Of a DNA stretch of 64,000 nt, positions 33,200-44,580 are shown piece by piece (within the stretch, counting starts at the first letter, position 1; each line of letters begins with the position of its first letter). The position numbers were made by a program, and so were the translations under genes. The notes under the pieces were generated by a model. The model searched no databases. It was not told the origin of the DNA and saw only the letters and a list, made by a program, of their open reading frames with translations. This DNA is from Guadua angustifolia (Eukaryota; Streptophyta; Magnoliopsida; Poales; Poaceae): the NCBI GenBank assembly GCA_036346375.1, contig JAYEVE010000103.1:1-64000 (forward strand), in the 5' to 3' direction.

Positions 33200-34625
33200 T
33201 GGAGTTATTGCGAAAGTTTACCTCTAAAAAGTTTGTAAGTTCGGTGGTTCGCTTTGTTGTTGCATGGGTGAGTTTTCCCCCGGCTAGTTGGCGGCGGCTG
33301 GTTGTTAGTAAAGTTGTTTACTTTAAGAGCTTTTGCTTTATTCCCTTTGCTTGTCCCCTGACAGGAAAGCTTGCGTGGAAATGTCATATGTTCTGATGGC
33401 TTGGCCGCTCTTTGCTGATCTGTGGTGACACCCGGCCTTCGCGTCGTGCCCGGACGGGTGATCAGGAGTGCAAACCTGGCACGGTGGCTGAAACGCGGCC
33501 CGCACACCTCGGTTCAGCTCAATGAAGCACCGACGGCTGTCTCCGCGAGCACCACATAAGCCCAATATCCCTCCTGCGAACCTGCTCCCATATCACACAG
33601 AGCCTTGGGCTAATTCTGAATCACAGGAGCCAAAGTTGCCAAGAAAGGGACCACGACATACCCGCGCAGGGCCTTATGTCCCCTAATATGTTTTCTGCAT
33701 GTTTTGTGCAATGCTTACTTGTGATTTCAGTGGCCGTACGCGACCGTAGATGAAATGCTAACGCGCCTGTAATTCAAGCAGTCGATGTAACCTCGTGGCA
33801 GTTGGGTGAGTAGGCGGGTGACCATGCCCTGCCCGCCTGGCGAGCAGCCCCTATGGCCTCCAGGCAAACGGGCAAACGATCAAGCCCTACTCGCCTAGTG
33901 ATAAGCCCACGTGAAGGTTTGGCGGGCAGTCGGGCGACCACACCCTACCCGCCTGGCGAGCAGGTGGGCGACTGCACCCTGCTCACCAAAGTATTGGCCT
34001 TCGTGACCGGTCAAGGAGTTGGTCGCCCAATGGCCTATGGCAAAGATAATTTGTTTGCATTAACTGTACCAACTTATTTTTCATACTTGTGCCCTAATGG
34101 GTTGAAGTATGTGTGGTTATCACTGGCTCTTATAACCTAATGACTCCTCGCTGATAAACGGAGATACCCAGCGTTTGTATCGCACGGACGCATGACTAGG
34201 AGTGCGAATGTGGCACGGTGACTCAAATGTGGCCCGTACACCCGGGTTAACTCCATGTAGTCCCGCTGGCTGTCTCCATGAGCACCGCTAGCCCAATACC
34301 GCTCTTGTAAGCTCACCTCCTTGTTGCGCAATGCCGCAGTGAAATTCCAAGAGATCACATGAATATAAGTTCCAAAGGGACAAGAGTCGGTGATACCCTT
34401 GCACAGCAATTTAAGACTTTGCTTGTCCGTCCTCTCCATCCACTGCATGATCCCTGTTTGCATTATTGCAGTCACTCACATAATGCCCAAGTATCGATCT
34501 AACCTGAGTTTTTAGGTTTGCATCATGATGAGGCTGGGGGCTGATCACCCGAAAATTGAGTTAAAGCAAGCATACCCAAAATGCGAACAGATGAACATGC
34601 CCAGGTGAAACCAAAATATGCCAAC
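33200..34625. other. Tat 3' non-coding region with an internal duplication
   Basis: Between integrase and the antisense gene. A roughly 160-bp block at about 33445-33600 recurs at about 34170-34330: both carry GATNAGGAGTGC(A)AA, TGGCACGGTG, 'CNCGGNTNANCTC' and GGCTGTCTCC-GAGCACC. A GGCGAGCAG / GCCCGCCTGGCGAG-type repeat lies at 33800-33990. No coding recognised. Confidence 0.55.
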
Positions 34626-34626
34626 T

Positions 34627-35085
34627 TCATTTACAATTGCTAATATTGTTCTGGCATACAATAAGCAGGAATGAAAAGAAACAAACGCAAAAGAAGCGGC
34701 CCAGGTCATCAGTCGCTGTTGATGACTTCGATGCCCCCGTCATCAACCTCGGCCTCGGCTCTCCCTGCATGCAGAGGTTCAAGCCCGCCGCCATCATGTT
34801 CACGACGCGCTCCGCGTCCTCCTGCGTGCTGTCACAGGCCTCGTCTCCCTCAATGCCATATACGTGGTCATTGGGTTGAAGGCGACGTCGCGGTATTGTA
34901 TAGCGAAACCGAAGGTGGCGGTAACCACGCCACTTGTCGCCCTTCTGAGCGGGCGGGCAGCCATGGCGGCCAGCAGACCAAGCGCGCCGGCAACCGGGTG
35001 GTGCGATTAGGCGTACTACATCGCCGTGGGCTCCAGCAGCTCGTGAAGATCTACCCCAAGCGGCGTCAAGACCCACACCATGCAT
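34627..35085 (-). pseudogene. Antisense Tat gene, C-terminal part
   Basis: The minus-strand frame of 152 codons overlaps the end of the preceding frame. It includes DHVYGIEGDEACDSTQEDAE and MMAAGLNLC. It is probably the tail of the antisense protein after a frameshift or splice. No domain is recognised and the final third looks non-coding. Confidence 0.5.
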
Positions 35086-35837
35086 CGGTATGATGACCGG
35101 AGCATGGTCGCAATGTTATGCAGCGTTCGCCACTGCTCCTCCGCTGCCTCCCTCCGGGCCGTCTCAGCCTCCTGCGCCCGGGCAAGTGAAGTTGCCCCGG
35201 TGGCCCTCTCTTGGGCTAGCTGCGCCTCTGCCCTCTCCAGCTCCCCGCGCAACGTCTCCACTTGCTGCGTCAAGTAGACTTCGCGTTGGGTGGCTGCCGT
35301 GAGGAAGGCACTGGCGGTAGCGAGCACTCCGCTGAGCTCGGCGTGCAGCGTGCGCTGGTTGTCGGTGTGGGTGGTGGGGGTGATCAGAGCGGGAAGAGCT
35401 GGAGCGCTGGCCCTAGCAACATCGAGCCCAGCAGCCTCGGAGCTACCAGGCTGCTCTTGGGCAGAGGTGTCCGCTACGCCTATCGACGCTGCGGATGTCT
35501 GCGCAGGTGGAGCGCTTGGGCGATCCGCCCTCGGAGGTGATTTGAAGCTGAAGGAGGTGGTCGCCACTATGAGCCCACTAGGGTGGATACCAGTGGTAGT
35601 TGAGCTCGGCGCCATTGGAGTTGGCGTCGGTGGAATTGGCGCCGATGTAGACGGCACTGCAGGAGTTGGAGTCGGTGTCGATGCAGCCAGCTCCGAGGGA
35701 GGGGCGGCAGGCATTGCCGCCCAGGAAAAAGACGTCACCGCTTCAGACGCGCTCCGCGAAGTCGCGAATGTAGCGGCGGCAGGGGTTAGGCTCCCGGTGC
35801 AGACCCTCTTGAAGTTCTGCGCCGAAGCGTCCGGCAA
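35016..35837 (-). CDS. Antisense Tat gene, middle part with coiled coil
   Basis: A 273-codon minus-strand frame. Residues 1-150 are a P/S/T/A-rich low-complexity region (TPTPTPAVPSTSAPIPPTPT). Residues 175-250 form a strong heptad-repeat coiled coil (VETLRGELERAEAQLAQER). The frame follows the Transposase_28-like block at 36910-36170 on the same strand and is likely part of one gene. The overlapping plus-strand ORF (35290-36141) lacks structure and is treated as a shadow. The function of such antisense genes in Tat elements is unknown. Confidence 0.65.
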   Translation of the reverse strand: MPDASAQNFKRVCTGSLTPAAATFATSRSASEAVTSFSWAAMPAAPPSELAASTPTPTPAVPSTSAPIPPTPTPMAPSSTTTGIHPSGLIVATTSFSFKSPPRADRPSAPPAQTSAASIGVADTSAQEQPGSSEAAGLDVARASAPALPALITPTTHTDNQRTLHAELSGVLATASAFLTAATQREVYLTQQVETLRGELERAEAQLAQERATGATSLARAQEAETARREAAEEQWRTLHNIATMLRSSYRCMVWVLTPLGVDLHELLEPTAM

Positions 35838-36169
35838 CGAGCCATTTACTGCGCTCCGATCGGCGGCGGTGGTCCACGATCATCAAGGGCCGCGGTGGCA
35901 CCAGCGAGACGATGGAGTCCATTGCGGGAAGGATTGTATGATCTGGGCGCTCATGACTCGAGATCCTAAGCAACCGAAACAGCGGTGGGAATTCAAGCCG
36001 CTTCGGCACCAGCGGAATCGGCACACAAAGCCATCGGGAGAGGCGGCCTTCATTGAGTTCCCTCACTGGCGTCGAGAAGAAGCAGGAGCATTAGATAGCA
36101 AAGACCACGAGAGAAAAGTATGCATTCAAGAAGAAGGGTAAGAAGACTTACTGCCTGGGTACGTGCGCG

Positions 36170-36910
36170 TCATGTCGTCGTCCCCTGTATATTGCCATGC
36201 GGTAGACACGGCGATTTAGAGGCTGATCCTCCGGACCCACGAAGTCCGGACCACCAGCGCCCAATCAAGCCGGTGCCCATGACCAATTGATGCGGCCACC
36301 ATCGCCGAGGAACTCCGTCGTCTCCTCGGCGAGGCGAGCACCGACTCTCGCGGGCTCTGCCCATGTGAATACTTGAAGAAGGTCGACCCATTGTCGCCGC
36401 CGACATAAAGCCGATCGCTCCGCTAGTTCTTCCAATTAGGCGAAATTTGGAAGGGAATGTAGCGGGAGGCCGACCCATCGTGGAGCCAAAAGTGGCGCTC
36501 AAGCGACTCCCCATTGTCGGAGGTAATCGGCGAGTGAAGAAATAGTGAAAGAGGGGGAGATTGGGCATTACCCCCACGAACATCTCGCAGAGGTAAGTGA
36601 AGGTGGAGAGGAAGACGATGGAGTTGGGGGAGAGATGAAATGGTGAATCTCGTAGAAATGAAGGATGGTGAGGAAAAACTCGAAGAATGGTGGCACCAGG
36701 CCCGCCATAAGCTCCCAGGTGAAGACAATAATCTCCCCTGGCCCGTAGTTTGGCCCGGCAGTCCCCTGGCGAGGATGAAGGGAACCCTCGGGTGACATCC
36801 CAATGGCGAAGTCCATCTGGCGTTGGCCGGCAATGGAAGGAAGAAGGGACTGCGCCATTGGGGCGAAAATGAAGTTTTTCAAGCAAAGAAGACGAAAGGG
36901 CAAAGAGCAA
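36170..36910 (-). pseudogene. Antisense Tat gene, 'putative gypsy type transposon' domain
   Basis: Minus-strand frames 36910-36170 and 36903-36568 together show a hydrophobic domain resembling the Pfam 'Putative gypsy type transposon' family (Transposase_28): VPPFFEFFLTILHFYEIHHF, LSPNSIVFLSTFTYLCEMFV and ALFHYFF-like residues. One frame change near 36640 splits it. It lies antisense to pol, 250 bp from the 3' LTR. Transcription from within or near the 3' LTR is an inference. Confidence 0.7.
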
Positions 36911-37142
36911 AACGTGAAGAAAGCAGAACGCGTGAACTATTCCGTAGAGGTATGCACATATATAGACCCCCCGCGAAGACGGTTCGTGACCAGGTTAAAA
37001 GCACGGCGTTTCGGGTCCCAAGAAAAATCGGCGGAGGTGGAGAAAACCGAAGCGGTTGTGTGCGCAAAGGTGGTGGGCCCATCCAGGAGCGCACTAGCAT
37101 TAAATAAGGTTTGAAAAGCAACTGGTGCACGCTCCGGGCCGG

Positions 37143-37154
37143 CCTCGGGGCTAC
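37143..37154 (+). promoter_or_regulatory. Polypurine-tract region of the Tat element
   Basis: CCTCGGGGCTAC directly precedes the 3' LTR; related elements have a longer GGGGG run here. It would prime plus-strand synthesis. Confidence 0.65.
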
Positions 37155-38030
37155 TATCGATGTACTTTGCACTGGGGTACCCTTTTCGCCATAAAAGTAG
37201 CATGCCCAAGAGGTGGCTTTGGCCCGGCGAGAAGCCTGTGACCCCTTGGTGAGTAGCAGCGGTCACGCCTTTCATGGGCGAAGCGGCCCGTGGCACCCTA
37301 GCGAGGCGGTCGAGGCGACCACGCCACCTTACCGAGGCGTGAGCTGAGCGGCACAGCAAGTGGGCGGGCGTCTGGGCCCCCTTGTCGAGCCACGAGGCAA
37401 CCAAAGAATGAGGAAGGCTTACCTCGAGTTTCCCTCCTGGCACCCGTGTGGGTCATTAATGTGAAGAATCCAGCCGACACGAAGACATCTCATTCCTCGG
37501 CGCCTCTTACCAACCCGTCGCCGAGGCGTCTGTCCCGGGCGGACGGGCGAGGCCTCTCCTGAGACATTAAATGAGGTCCAGAAGGACAAGGCCCGCAGGC
37601 GTGCTTAATAAATGAGTCGTGGGTCAACGTGGAGGCTGGAATGATGGATGTAATTAATGTGTTGTAGATAAGCATAGCGCCACCTTCTTCCCTGCCCAGG
37701 CCGTCTCGTCTATATAAGGACGCCCTGGTACATGAAGATGGGGGCCGATTGGCTAAAGCAGAAAGCATAGAGAAGCAAACAAAGAAGAACACTCTTGTAA
37801 TCACTTCCCCATTTTTCCAACAAAGAACTAGCAGGACGTAGGGCTATTACCCACACCGGGGGCCTGAACCTGGATAAATTGTCATGTCCACCAGCTTGCT
37901 GATGCCCGGAATCCATCGTCGAGAGACATTAGGGTTTCCAGCCACAAAGATGCCCTCTACCGAACCAAATTTTCCGTCTAGGGAGTAGACACCCCGTTAG
38001 CGGAATCTTGTAAGGCGAAATACGCCGACA
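37155..38030 (+). repeat. 3' LTR of the Tat element
   Basis: An 876-bp LTR ends GAAATACGCCGACA; its start is altered (TATCGATGTAC versus TGTCGGAGTAC). It lacks a block corresponding to about 21690-21815 and, between 37240 and 37560, is shorter at many homopolymers than the 5' LTR. The TATATAAGGA promoter-like word is kept (37712-37721). Confidence 0.92.
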
Positions 38031-38035
38031 ACGGG
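38031..38035. repeat. Target-site duplication ACGGG, right copy
   Basis: Identical to 21531-21535. Confidence 0.9.
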
Positions 38036-38777
38036 TGTGCACTCAACGATACTGGTATACGCTATGTATAAGCATATGGTATGTAGATATATTTGCATTG
38101 CATTGCTATTGATAAAAGATGATTAATATGATGAATGTGATAAATGGTTATATTATTAAGTCATGGACTCACCCAAAGATGATTAATAAGATGAATATGA
38201 AAAATAATTATGTTATTGTTTTATTATGCACTTGCTTAGTCATGGACTCATCCTTATTTATTTTAATATTTGAGATGATCATTGAAGGCGATATGTATAG
38301 GATGGAAGTATCGTCATTGTATCACTTGTCACATCATCTTAAACAGATTACCTATTTTAGTGTTCACACATGAGTAATAAAGTGCTTAGCCAATTTAGTT
38401 GATGGACTTTCGTAAATGTAGTAATGAACTTTCGAACTTAGTTAGTTTTATATTAAATAAGAAGTTTAGTTGTTTATGTATTATTTATTTATTTATTCTT
38501 GAACATCGTTGTTGCCAAAAGGCAAAGATTGCTCTCGGACACATGTGACCCGGGCATTCCCAAGCGCGTAGACTCGGGTATGCTTAGGCATTTGGTTTCA
38601 AGGTTTTATTGGTTATTGTTCTTTCTTATGCTATTATGCGAGTTATCTTTAATATTGGTTAGCAGTAGTGATAATTTTTTAGGAATCTTTTTGAAATTAT
38701 AGTTGAAGTTATGGTAAATGTGATGAAAAATGTAATGGTGGTGATGTCTTGAGCACATGAAATACTAGGGTGTTACA
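38036..38777 (+). mobile_element. LTR-like element C, right part
   Basis: Continues element C after the Tat insertion and ends ACTAGGGTGTTACA. The adjoining TGCAC (38778-38782) pairs with CGCAC at 19875. AT-rich, no coding. Confidence 0.7.
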
Positions 38778-38782
38778 TGCAC

Positions 38783-39382
38783 AATATTATCCATCAATAT
38801 ACACACAATTAAGTATTTTGGACTGTCTCATTTACAAGGATCCACTTGTTAACGGAAGACAGATGATGATCTGGTGGCAGCTTTCATATGAATCTTGGAA
38901 GAAAGAACTCGTTGAATCACCATTCAATTGCAAAGGTAAACTATTCGGAGACACACCCTTTGGTGGTTCGTGGACACCATTCTCTACAATTTTTCATTCC
39001 TTCAAGCTAGGCCTGGCAACATATTAAAATTTGCATAGGTAACTAATGCAAAGCTTTGTATTTGATCAACTCCTCTCAATAGATACATTAATAACATTCT
39101 CTTTTTGCCATGCGATAAGCACACCATTCTCGTGGACACCCTTATCTTTTTGCCATGCGAAAAGCACACTTCCTTTAGTGTGCGGTAGAGATATCATGAC
39201 AAGATCTTTTCAAAGGACCATCCCAATGCAGACATACCCGCTAAGGTTTCCACTGCCGAATGATTGCACCACCCAGTCAAAAGCCCCCTCTTGTACTATG
39301 TGGAAAAACTATCTACTCGACATCCAAATTCAACCGAATGGCACAATCAATAGTGGGATGTTGTAAACTAATTTGCAAGATC
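38783..39382. other. Host sequence between elements C and D
   Basis: About 600 bp that is the pre-insertion continuation of the DNA left of 19880. A stretch at about 38840-39010 is open on both strands. A 40-bp word (CGTGGACACC...TTTTGCCATGCGA-AAAGCACAC) is partly repeated at 39100-39180. No splice-compatible exon joining the gene at 18373-19697 could be shown. Confidence 0.4.
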
Positions 39383-40584
39383 TGTCACATACCAGACCTG
39401 TGGTAGTACCCAGATAGACTTTAAAATCAATAGTTAAGTGAGACCGTTTCTTAATTGACTAGGCGACTGTTCCAAAACCAAGGTCTCATGCTTCCCGCAA
39501 CCACCTGGAAACCACTCACCAATGTAAACCATATTTTCATTATCTTTTTAGTAACATTACTTTCATCAACTTCTGACATTCCAATGCTAAGGAATACCTT
39601 TTATAATCAAAAGCATTTTGGCTTTGATAAATTAGCAAATGAATGTGAATTTTGGGTCTAAGCATTTCTAATCAATTTGCTATAAAAAGAACTAGTTAAT
39701 GTTGTACTAATGTACCAACTAGTGAGGTTTTACAAGGATTTTCAACATCAAACATGGCTATAAGAAATAGCATGTAATTATACATTTAAATCTAGGATTT
39801 AAATTACACTGAATAAAAGTTATGCATACAATAATTTCAATCAAGAATATTAATTTAAAAACTAGGATCAACATGATCAAAGGTGTAACTTGTCTTAGTT
39901 GGAGTTGTGGTGCTTTAGATCGTGAAACTCCTACTCCAACACTCTAGAATCTAAACGTGAAAACAAAAAAAATCAAATAAAATACAAATAGATATTAAAA
40001 AAATACATAACTAGCGTAAAAAGGCAGTTTGGGATTTTACATGAATTTATGAGAAAGAATGGAGTAAAAAGGGAGTTAGCATGAAGGATAGCGTACTTCT
40101 GAATGTGTAAATTCAAGGAGAAAGAGAGGGAGAGAATACTATGTAGGATTTTTTGAATTTTCATTCTAATGGAAAAACTGGAATTATGACTCAACGACGA
40201 CGTCAAAAGGTATTTTTATTTTTGAGAGTATTATTTTTTCGAAGGAAAATACCAGAGGTCACTAACTGTGAGCTTGGGTTTGTAGACTGGGTGTACAGTA
40301 CATCACACGGGTGCCATGCAAACCAACACATAGCTGTTGACTTAGCTCGAGATGCTGACATGGCACGCGCAGCTATGTGGCGCTCACGTGGCAACGACTG
40401 AGGTGGCGGTGCTCGAGACCAAATGGTCACCAGTGTTTGGCGACACGGCTACGAGCAGGGAGGTGTGGAACAGAGAGATCAGAATGAGGGGAAGCTAGTG
40501 CACTCATTTGGTCACCTAGAACGGATTCGAGCGATGGTGGCATCAGTGTTGTGGTGATGCACTAGCAAAGAAGATGTCAGAACG
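39383..40584 (+). mobile_element. Probable LTR-like element D, left part
   Basis: A possible start is TGTCACATACC at 39383. An inner block (AGGATCAACATGATCAAAGG, 39864-39883) resembles the GGGATCAATATGGTCAAAGG of element B (26284-26303), suggesting a related LTR family. Continuity with 55275-56347 follows from the LINE target duplication. No target duplication for D itself was found, so its edges are uncertain. Confidence 0.45.
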
Positions 40585-40595
40585 AGGTAGAATGT
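40585..40595. repeat. LINE target-site duplication, left copy
   Basis: AGGTAGAATGT, repeated exactly at 55264-55274. Confidence 0.85.
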
Positions 40596-41768
40596 TTTTT
40601 TAGATCAACAGGACATCCAAACCAGATGTCCCAGTTTTATTTCAGTTATGCTCACACAAAACTCACCAGCAACAACCACCGAAACATCTATAGTCCAAGT
40701 AAATTGAATACCAAAACTAACTCAAACTATCACCTGGCAGCAACGACAACAAAGCTAGAATAGCAGAAACACCCTTCGACTGAACTAAAGACAAAGACCA
40801 CACCAACCACCTCTCAACACAATAAACTGGAACCAAAGTAAAACGCCAGAATGACCTCCCAACTCCTGACCTCAGACACAATCGAACTCAAACATGGACA
40901 ATTAGGACACAAACACCACAATTACATCTTGCCTTCTAACAAACTGCTAATAAAACTTGAACGAGATTTCAACGCCGAAATACTTCCTCCATCCTGGGCT
41001 TCATTTTTCACCCGTTCATCTATAGAGCTGATGACCCAAGACCCAACGGAAGCGGCGCCTGAAGCTTGATCTCCAACATCCTACATAATTGATCCAACCT
41101 GGGCATCATATCCTCTTTGTACAGCTGTCTCCAGTCCTTCAAAGATATGAGCATTCTTCTTCAAATTGATTTTACACTTATCCAACATTGAAAATGAAAA
41201 ATCATATCATTTCTATTATTCCAAAAACACCAAAGGACAGCCGCACAAATGGTATTTGAAGCAGCATTTTTCTTATTACTGAGCCAAAAGCGAGCCACAA
41301 ATTCAAAATTGTAGCCAATATTCAAATAAAAAACTCACTAATCAAACGCCAGATATTTTTAACTACAATACACTCAAAGAAAACATGAACAACACTTTCA
41401 GGCTCATCACACAGACAACAACCAACCCCTTTATTCATGCCCCTTTTTAACAAGTTGTCTCTAGTCATTACATTGTTATGCGAGATTAGCCAAAGAAAAA
41501 AATGTATTTTAGGGGGAACAACCAAACTCCAAACTGCAGGGATATAAACTAGTAACACCCCTCTAAAATTCATGATAACATAAAGAGATTTGATAGAATA
41601 AACACCATTGCTGTTATACTACCAAACTAAAGCATCATCTTCATTAGAAAGCCTTAATGTGTTAACCACTTCTACCAACTCAAACCACCTGATCATCATA
41701 ACATCGGAAAATGTCCTCCTGAATGTGCATTTAATATTAGAGTCATCCCAAATTTCAGCAATCATATA
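40596..41768 (-). pseudogene. LINE (L1-type) ORF2 3' part and tail
   Basis: Minus-strand continuation of the LINE at 54695-55263. It includes WSLVVPPKIHFFLWLISHNN and the zf-RVT zinc-binding motif CCLCDEPESVVHVFFEC (frame 41573-41322). Stops and frameshifts follow. The sequence ends in a short poly(A) on the minus strand (T-run 40595-40601) next to the target duplication. About 1.75 kb of the LINE's 3' end is present in total. Confidence 0.88.
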
Positions 41769-41773
41769 GCCTT
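41769..41773. repeat. Target-site duplication of element A, left copy (GCCTT)
   Basis: GCCTT precedes TGTAACAGCCC and recurs at 54690-54694. The LINE coding text is split exactly here. Confidence 0.9.
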
Positions 41774-44575
41774 TGTAACAGCCCTCTAAATTCAAAAATA
41801 AAGAAAAATTAAGATTTTATATTTTAAAATAGAAATGAATTGAAAGTTCAATTGAAATTAAGATTTTAATTTTAAACAATATTCTTTCTTCATTTCTTCC
41901 ATTTCAATCTTAATGAAAAGGAAGATTTCAAAACTCAAAATCATTATTATAAAAATAGATAAAATATCAAAATGAGTTTGAAATGTGATATTCATTTAAA
42001 ATATTCATTTCTGAATTTTCTTGCATTTTTTGAGCTTTTCTTTTTAAAAGAAAAGCTAAATGCATGGAATGGATAATGGTAAAAAGATAGAAAGGTAAAT
42101 GTAAAATATTGAAAATTTTATATTAAAAATTTTAACCCTCAGGTAAAATTTTTACCTGGTAACTTTCATTTTACTGCATGGTAAAAATATTAGTAATAAT
42201 GGAAAAGACAAACTTTGACTAGAAATAGTGTATCATTCAAATTAATGAACAATATTAAGAATTTATCTCGAGCTGAGAAAATTACCAAAGAACCCTTGAT
42301 ACAGAATTTACCTCTGGCAAAAATATCAAGAATTTAACAAGTTGGATAAGTCTCCAAATAATTCAAAAACAGAAGATAGTAAAAGCTATAAAATAGTAAT
42401 GTCAGAATTTTTATAATTTAAATATCAAATATAAAATTCTGATAATTTTATAGAAGAATTATTAGCTGAAATTCATCTGAAAAATAAAGTTTCAAAAATA
42501 AAAAGAAATTATTGGGATGCTTTTATAAAACAAAAACAGAATAATCAGAAATTCAATTAATGCATTGTTAGAATTTTAATAAAATATCTACAAAGAGTTT
42601 TTATCTGAAAATTTGTCTGGATCCTTATCTTTATCTTTTCAACATCTCAAAAAAGTTTCATAAAATCATGAAACAGTTTGAATACTTAAATCTCGGTGGC
42701 AAGTTGACCTCAATACTGTGAACCATCCTTCTTACCTCGACCGCAGGATCCACCACTTGTCATCCATCCAGCGCAGCCACAGTCCAGCCCTTCTTCCTCC
42801 CCTCTCTGTGCTCTCTTGCGCACGTAGAAAAGACCAAGCCACTGCCTCCCTCGCTGCTCTTTGCGCGAAGAACCGAGACGTTGAACCGCCTCGCTGTTTG
42901 TTTTCACCCGCGCCGCAACTCGCAACCCAAGACCGCCACATCACCTACCGTCCTTGCCATGCCCACCTCGACTCCAGCAACTCAGTGAAGCGCTGAAATC
43001 CATCGTGATCTCCTCAGGCAAAGACCTGCGGTGCCACCATCTCCCATTCGCGTTCAAACACTAGTTAAACCGACTTCATTGCCTATTTAAGCACAACAAG
43101 GCTCTTCCTAGCACCCATACTCTTTTCAGCCTACTCCATAGCCTTGAGCTTCCCCCTTGTGTCACCATCTTCTTCATTTCCAACCGCCTCCACGCAAAGC
43201 CAACACCGAAGCATCTCAGCCCAGCTATAAAATCTAGCTCGACCAATCTCCAGGAACCATCACCACCACTTCTATTCACCCCTGAGCCAATTCTCTTGCA
43301 TTCTAGCCCCGCCTTCTTCCCCAACTCTGGCAAGAACCGAAAAGAGCAAGTTCCCATGTGCGCACCTCCACACATCAAATTAACCAAAACCATTAAACCA
43401 GTAGCATCCTTGTCACCCCTAGAGTCCATCCCCGGTGTCAATTTCACCCTTTCTTCCCCGGTGAGTGGCGCAACCGAGGACCTCCTTTGCGCCATGGATG
43501 CTCACGATGAGACCTCACTTCCCTTTATTCTTCTTCTCGAATAAAGGCTAAAATGGATCATCCTATGTGCCCTGATGCTCATAGTGGTGAAAATGAGGTC
43601 CGGGGAACCCCCTTCTTCTTCCCCGCCAGTCAGCCATAGACACTGCCGCCCCTCCTCGGTGGCGAACCTCCTCCGACCATCTCCGGTAGCAATAGAGACC
43701 ACCTGCAATGCAAAAGATGCCACGGTGTGCTGTAGTGGAACCCATTCGGCCTCTACGGTGTGCCGATGCCATGAGTCTCGAGAGCCAAAGCTCGCTTTCG
43801 CCCTTCGCCTTGGGACCCAACAGCCAGCCTCAACCCTCACCAGTCTCTGACCGCATGGGCCCAGTTGTCAGAGCTTAATCTAGTCCAGTCCCAAAACAGA
43901 AAGCGTAGTTTTGGTGAGAAAATGTATTTTCCTTTTTGGGCAGTTTTTCATTTTCTAGTATATTTCAAACCCGAAACTATTCAATTGTTTATAACTTTTG
44001 AACTAACAGTCAAAATAAAGTGAAATAAATTCCTAAATTCATATAAAATCATCTAGATTCATAATATGCAAAAATATTTTGAAGTTCATCTCTGTTCAGA
44101 ATTTAAATTTAAATTTAAAGAAAGGGATTCAAAATATGCTATACATAACATTTCTACAAACAAATTCCAATCAAATAAAATAAATTTTGTTAGAATCTTT
44201 ATGACCTTAAGAACCTGAATATGAAACAATATTTAATTATCAAGCTTGGTTTGACTTATTTGAAATAGAAATTTGAATAAACCCTAACATGGTCTCTTTA
44301 CAAATATTGTGCATCATGAACCCTAAAATAATAAAATAATTTATACATGCTCCTTAACCCATAATAAACTCAAATATACAAAAATATTTAAATGTTAAAC
44401 TCAGTTTAATTTATTTGCTTTATGATCACTATTAAACCTTAATCTGACCATTAATGAAAACAAAAGCATAAAAGCTCATAAAATGAGGAAATAATTTTTA
44501 TTAATTTCCTAAAAACAATAAGGATCCATGTATGTAAAAATATTTAAGATAATATTTAATTTTCATTCTTTTAAT
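41774..44575 (-). mobile_element. Element A, 3' part (minus orientation)
   Basis: On the minus strand this is the end of a 5.2-kb LTR-like element finishing AGAGGGCTGTTACA. It is AT-rich except for a GC-rich island (42710-43860) with overlapping open frames on both strands and no recognised domain. It corresponds to the right-hand half of element B. The CRM-like Gypsy element begins at 44581. Confidence 0.85.
42710..43860. other. GC-rich island in element A
   Basis: Open frames on both strands (for example 43495-43076 minus, 43575-43850 plus) overlap each other, so none is convincing. Positionally equivalent to 28240-29040 in element B. Its composition could reflect promoter/leader sequence of the parental element. 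Confidence 0.4.
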
Positions 44576-44580
44576 AAAAG
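44576..44580. repeat. Target-site duplication AAAAG, left copy
   Basis: Matches 52240-52244. Confidence 0.92.

Larger units (their letters stand above)
21536..38030 (+). mobile_element. Ty3/Gypsy element, Tat lineage, with both LTRs
   Basis: Complete in outline: 5' LTR 21536-22536, PBS, gag, protease, RT, RNase H, extra RNase H, integrase, a long 3' region with an antisense gene, polypurine tract and 3' LTR 37155-38030, with ACGGG on both sides. The order, the RT motif context (ACPKDPYPLPRID, GKLLGFLVSRRGI) and the second RNase H identify the Tat lineage. Many stops and frameshifts show that it cannot make its own proteins. It sits inside element C and itself contains element B (24722-29661). 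Without B it is about 11.6 kb. Confidence 0.93.

Noticed and set aside
35290..36141. 283-codon plus-strand ORF in the Tat 3' region
   Set aside because: It is opposite to the antisense gene, has an A/G/V-rich composition without a domain or heptads, and arises from high GC. The minus strand has a coiled coil and a neighbouring family domain.
38840..39010. Possible upstream exon of the gene at 18373-19697
   Set aside because: Both strands are open and the only donor on the minus strand gives the wrong phase for the known first exon.
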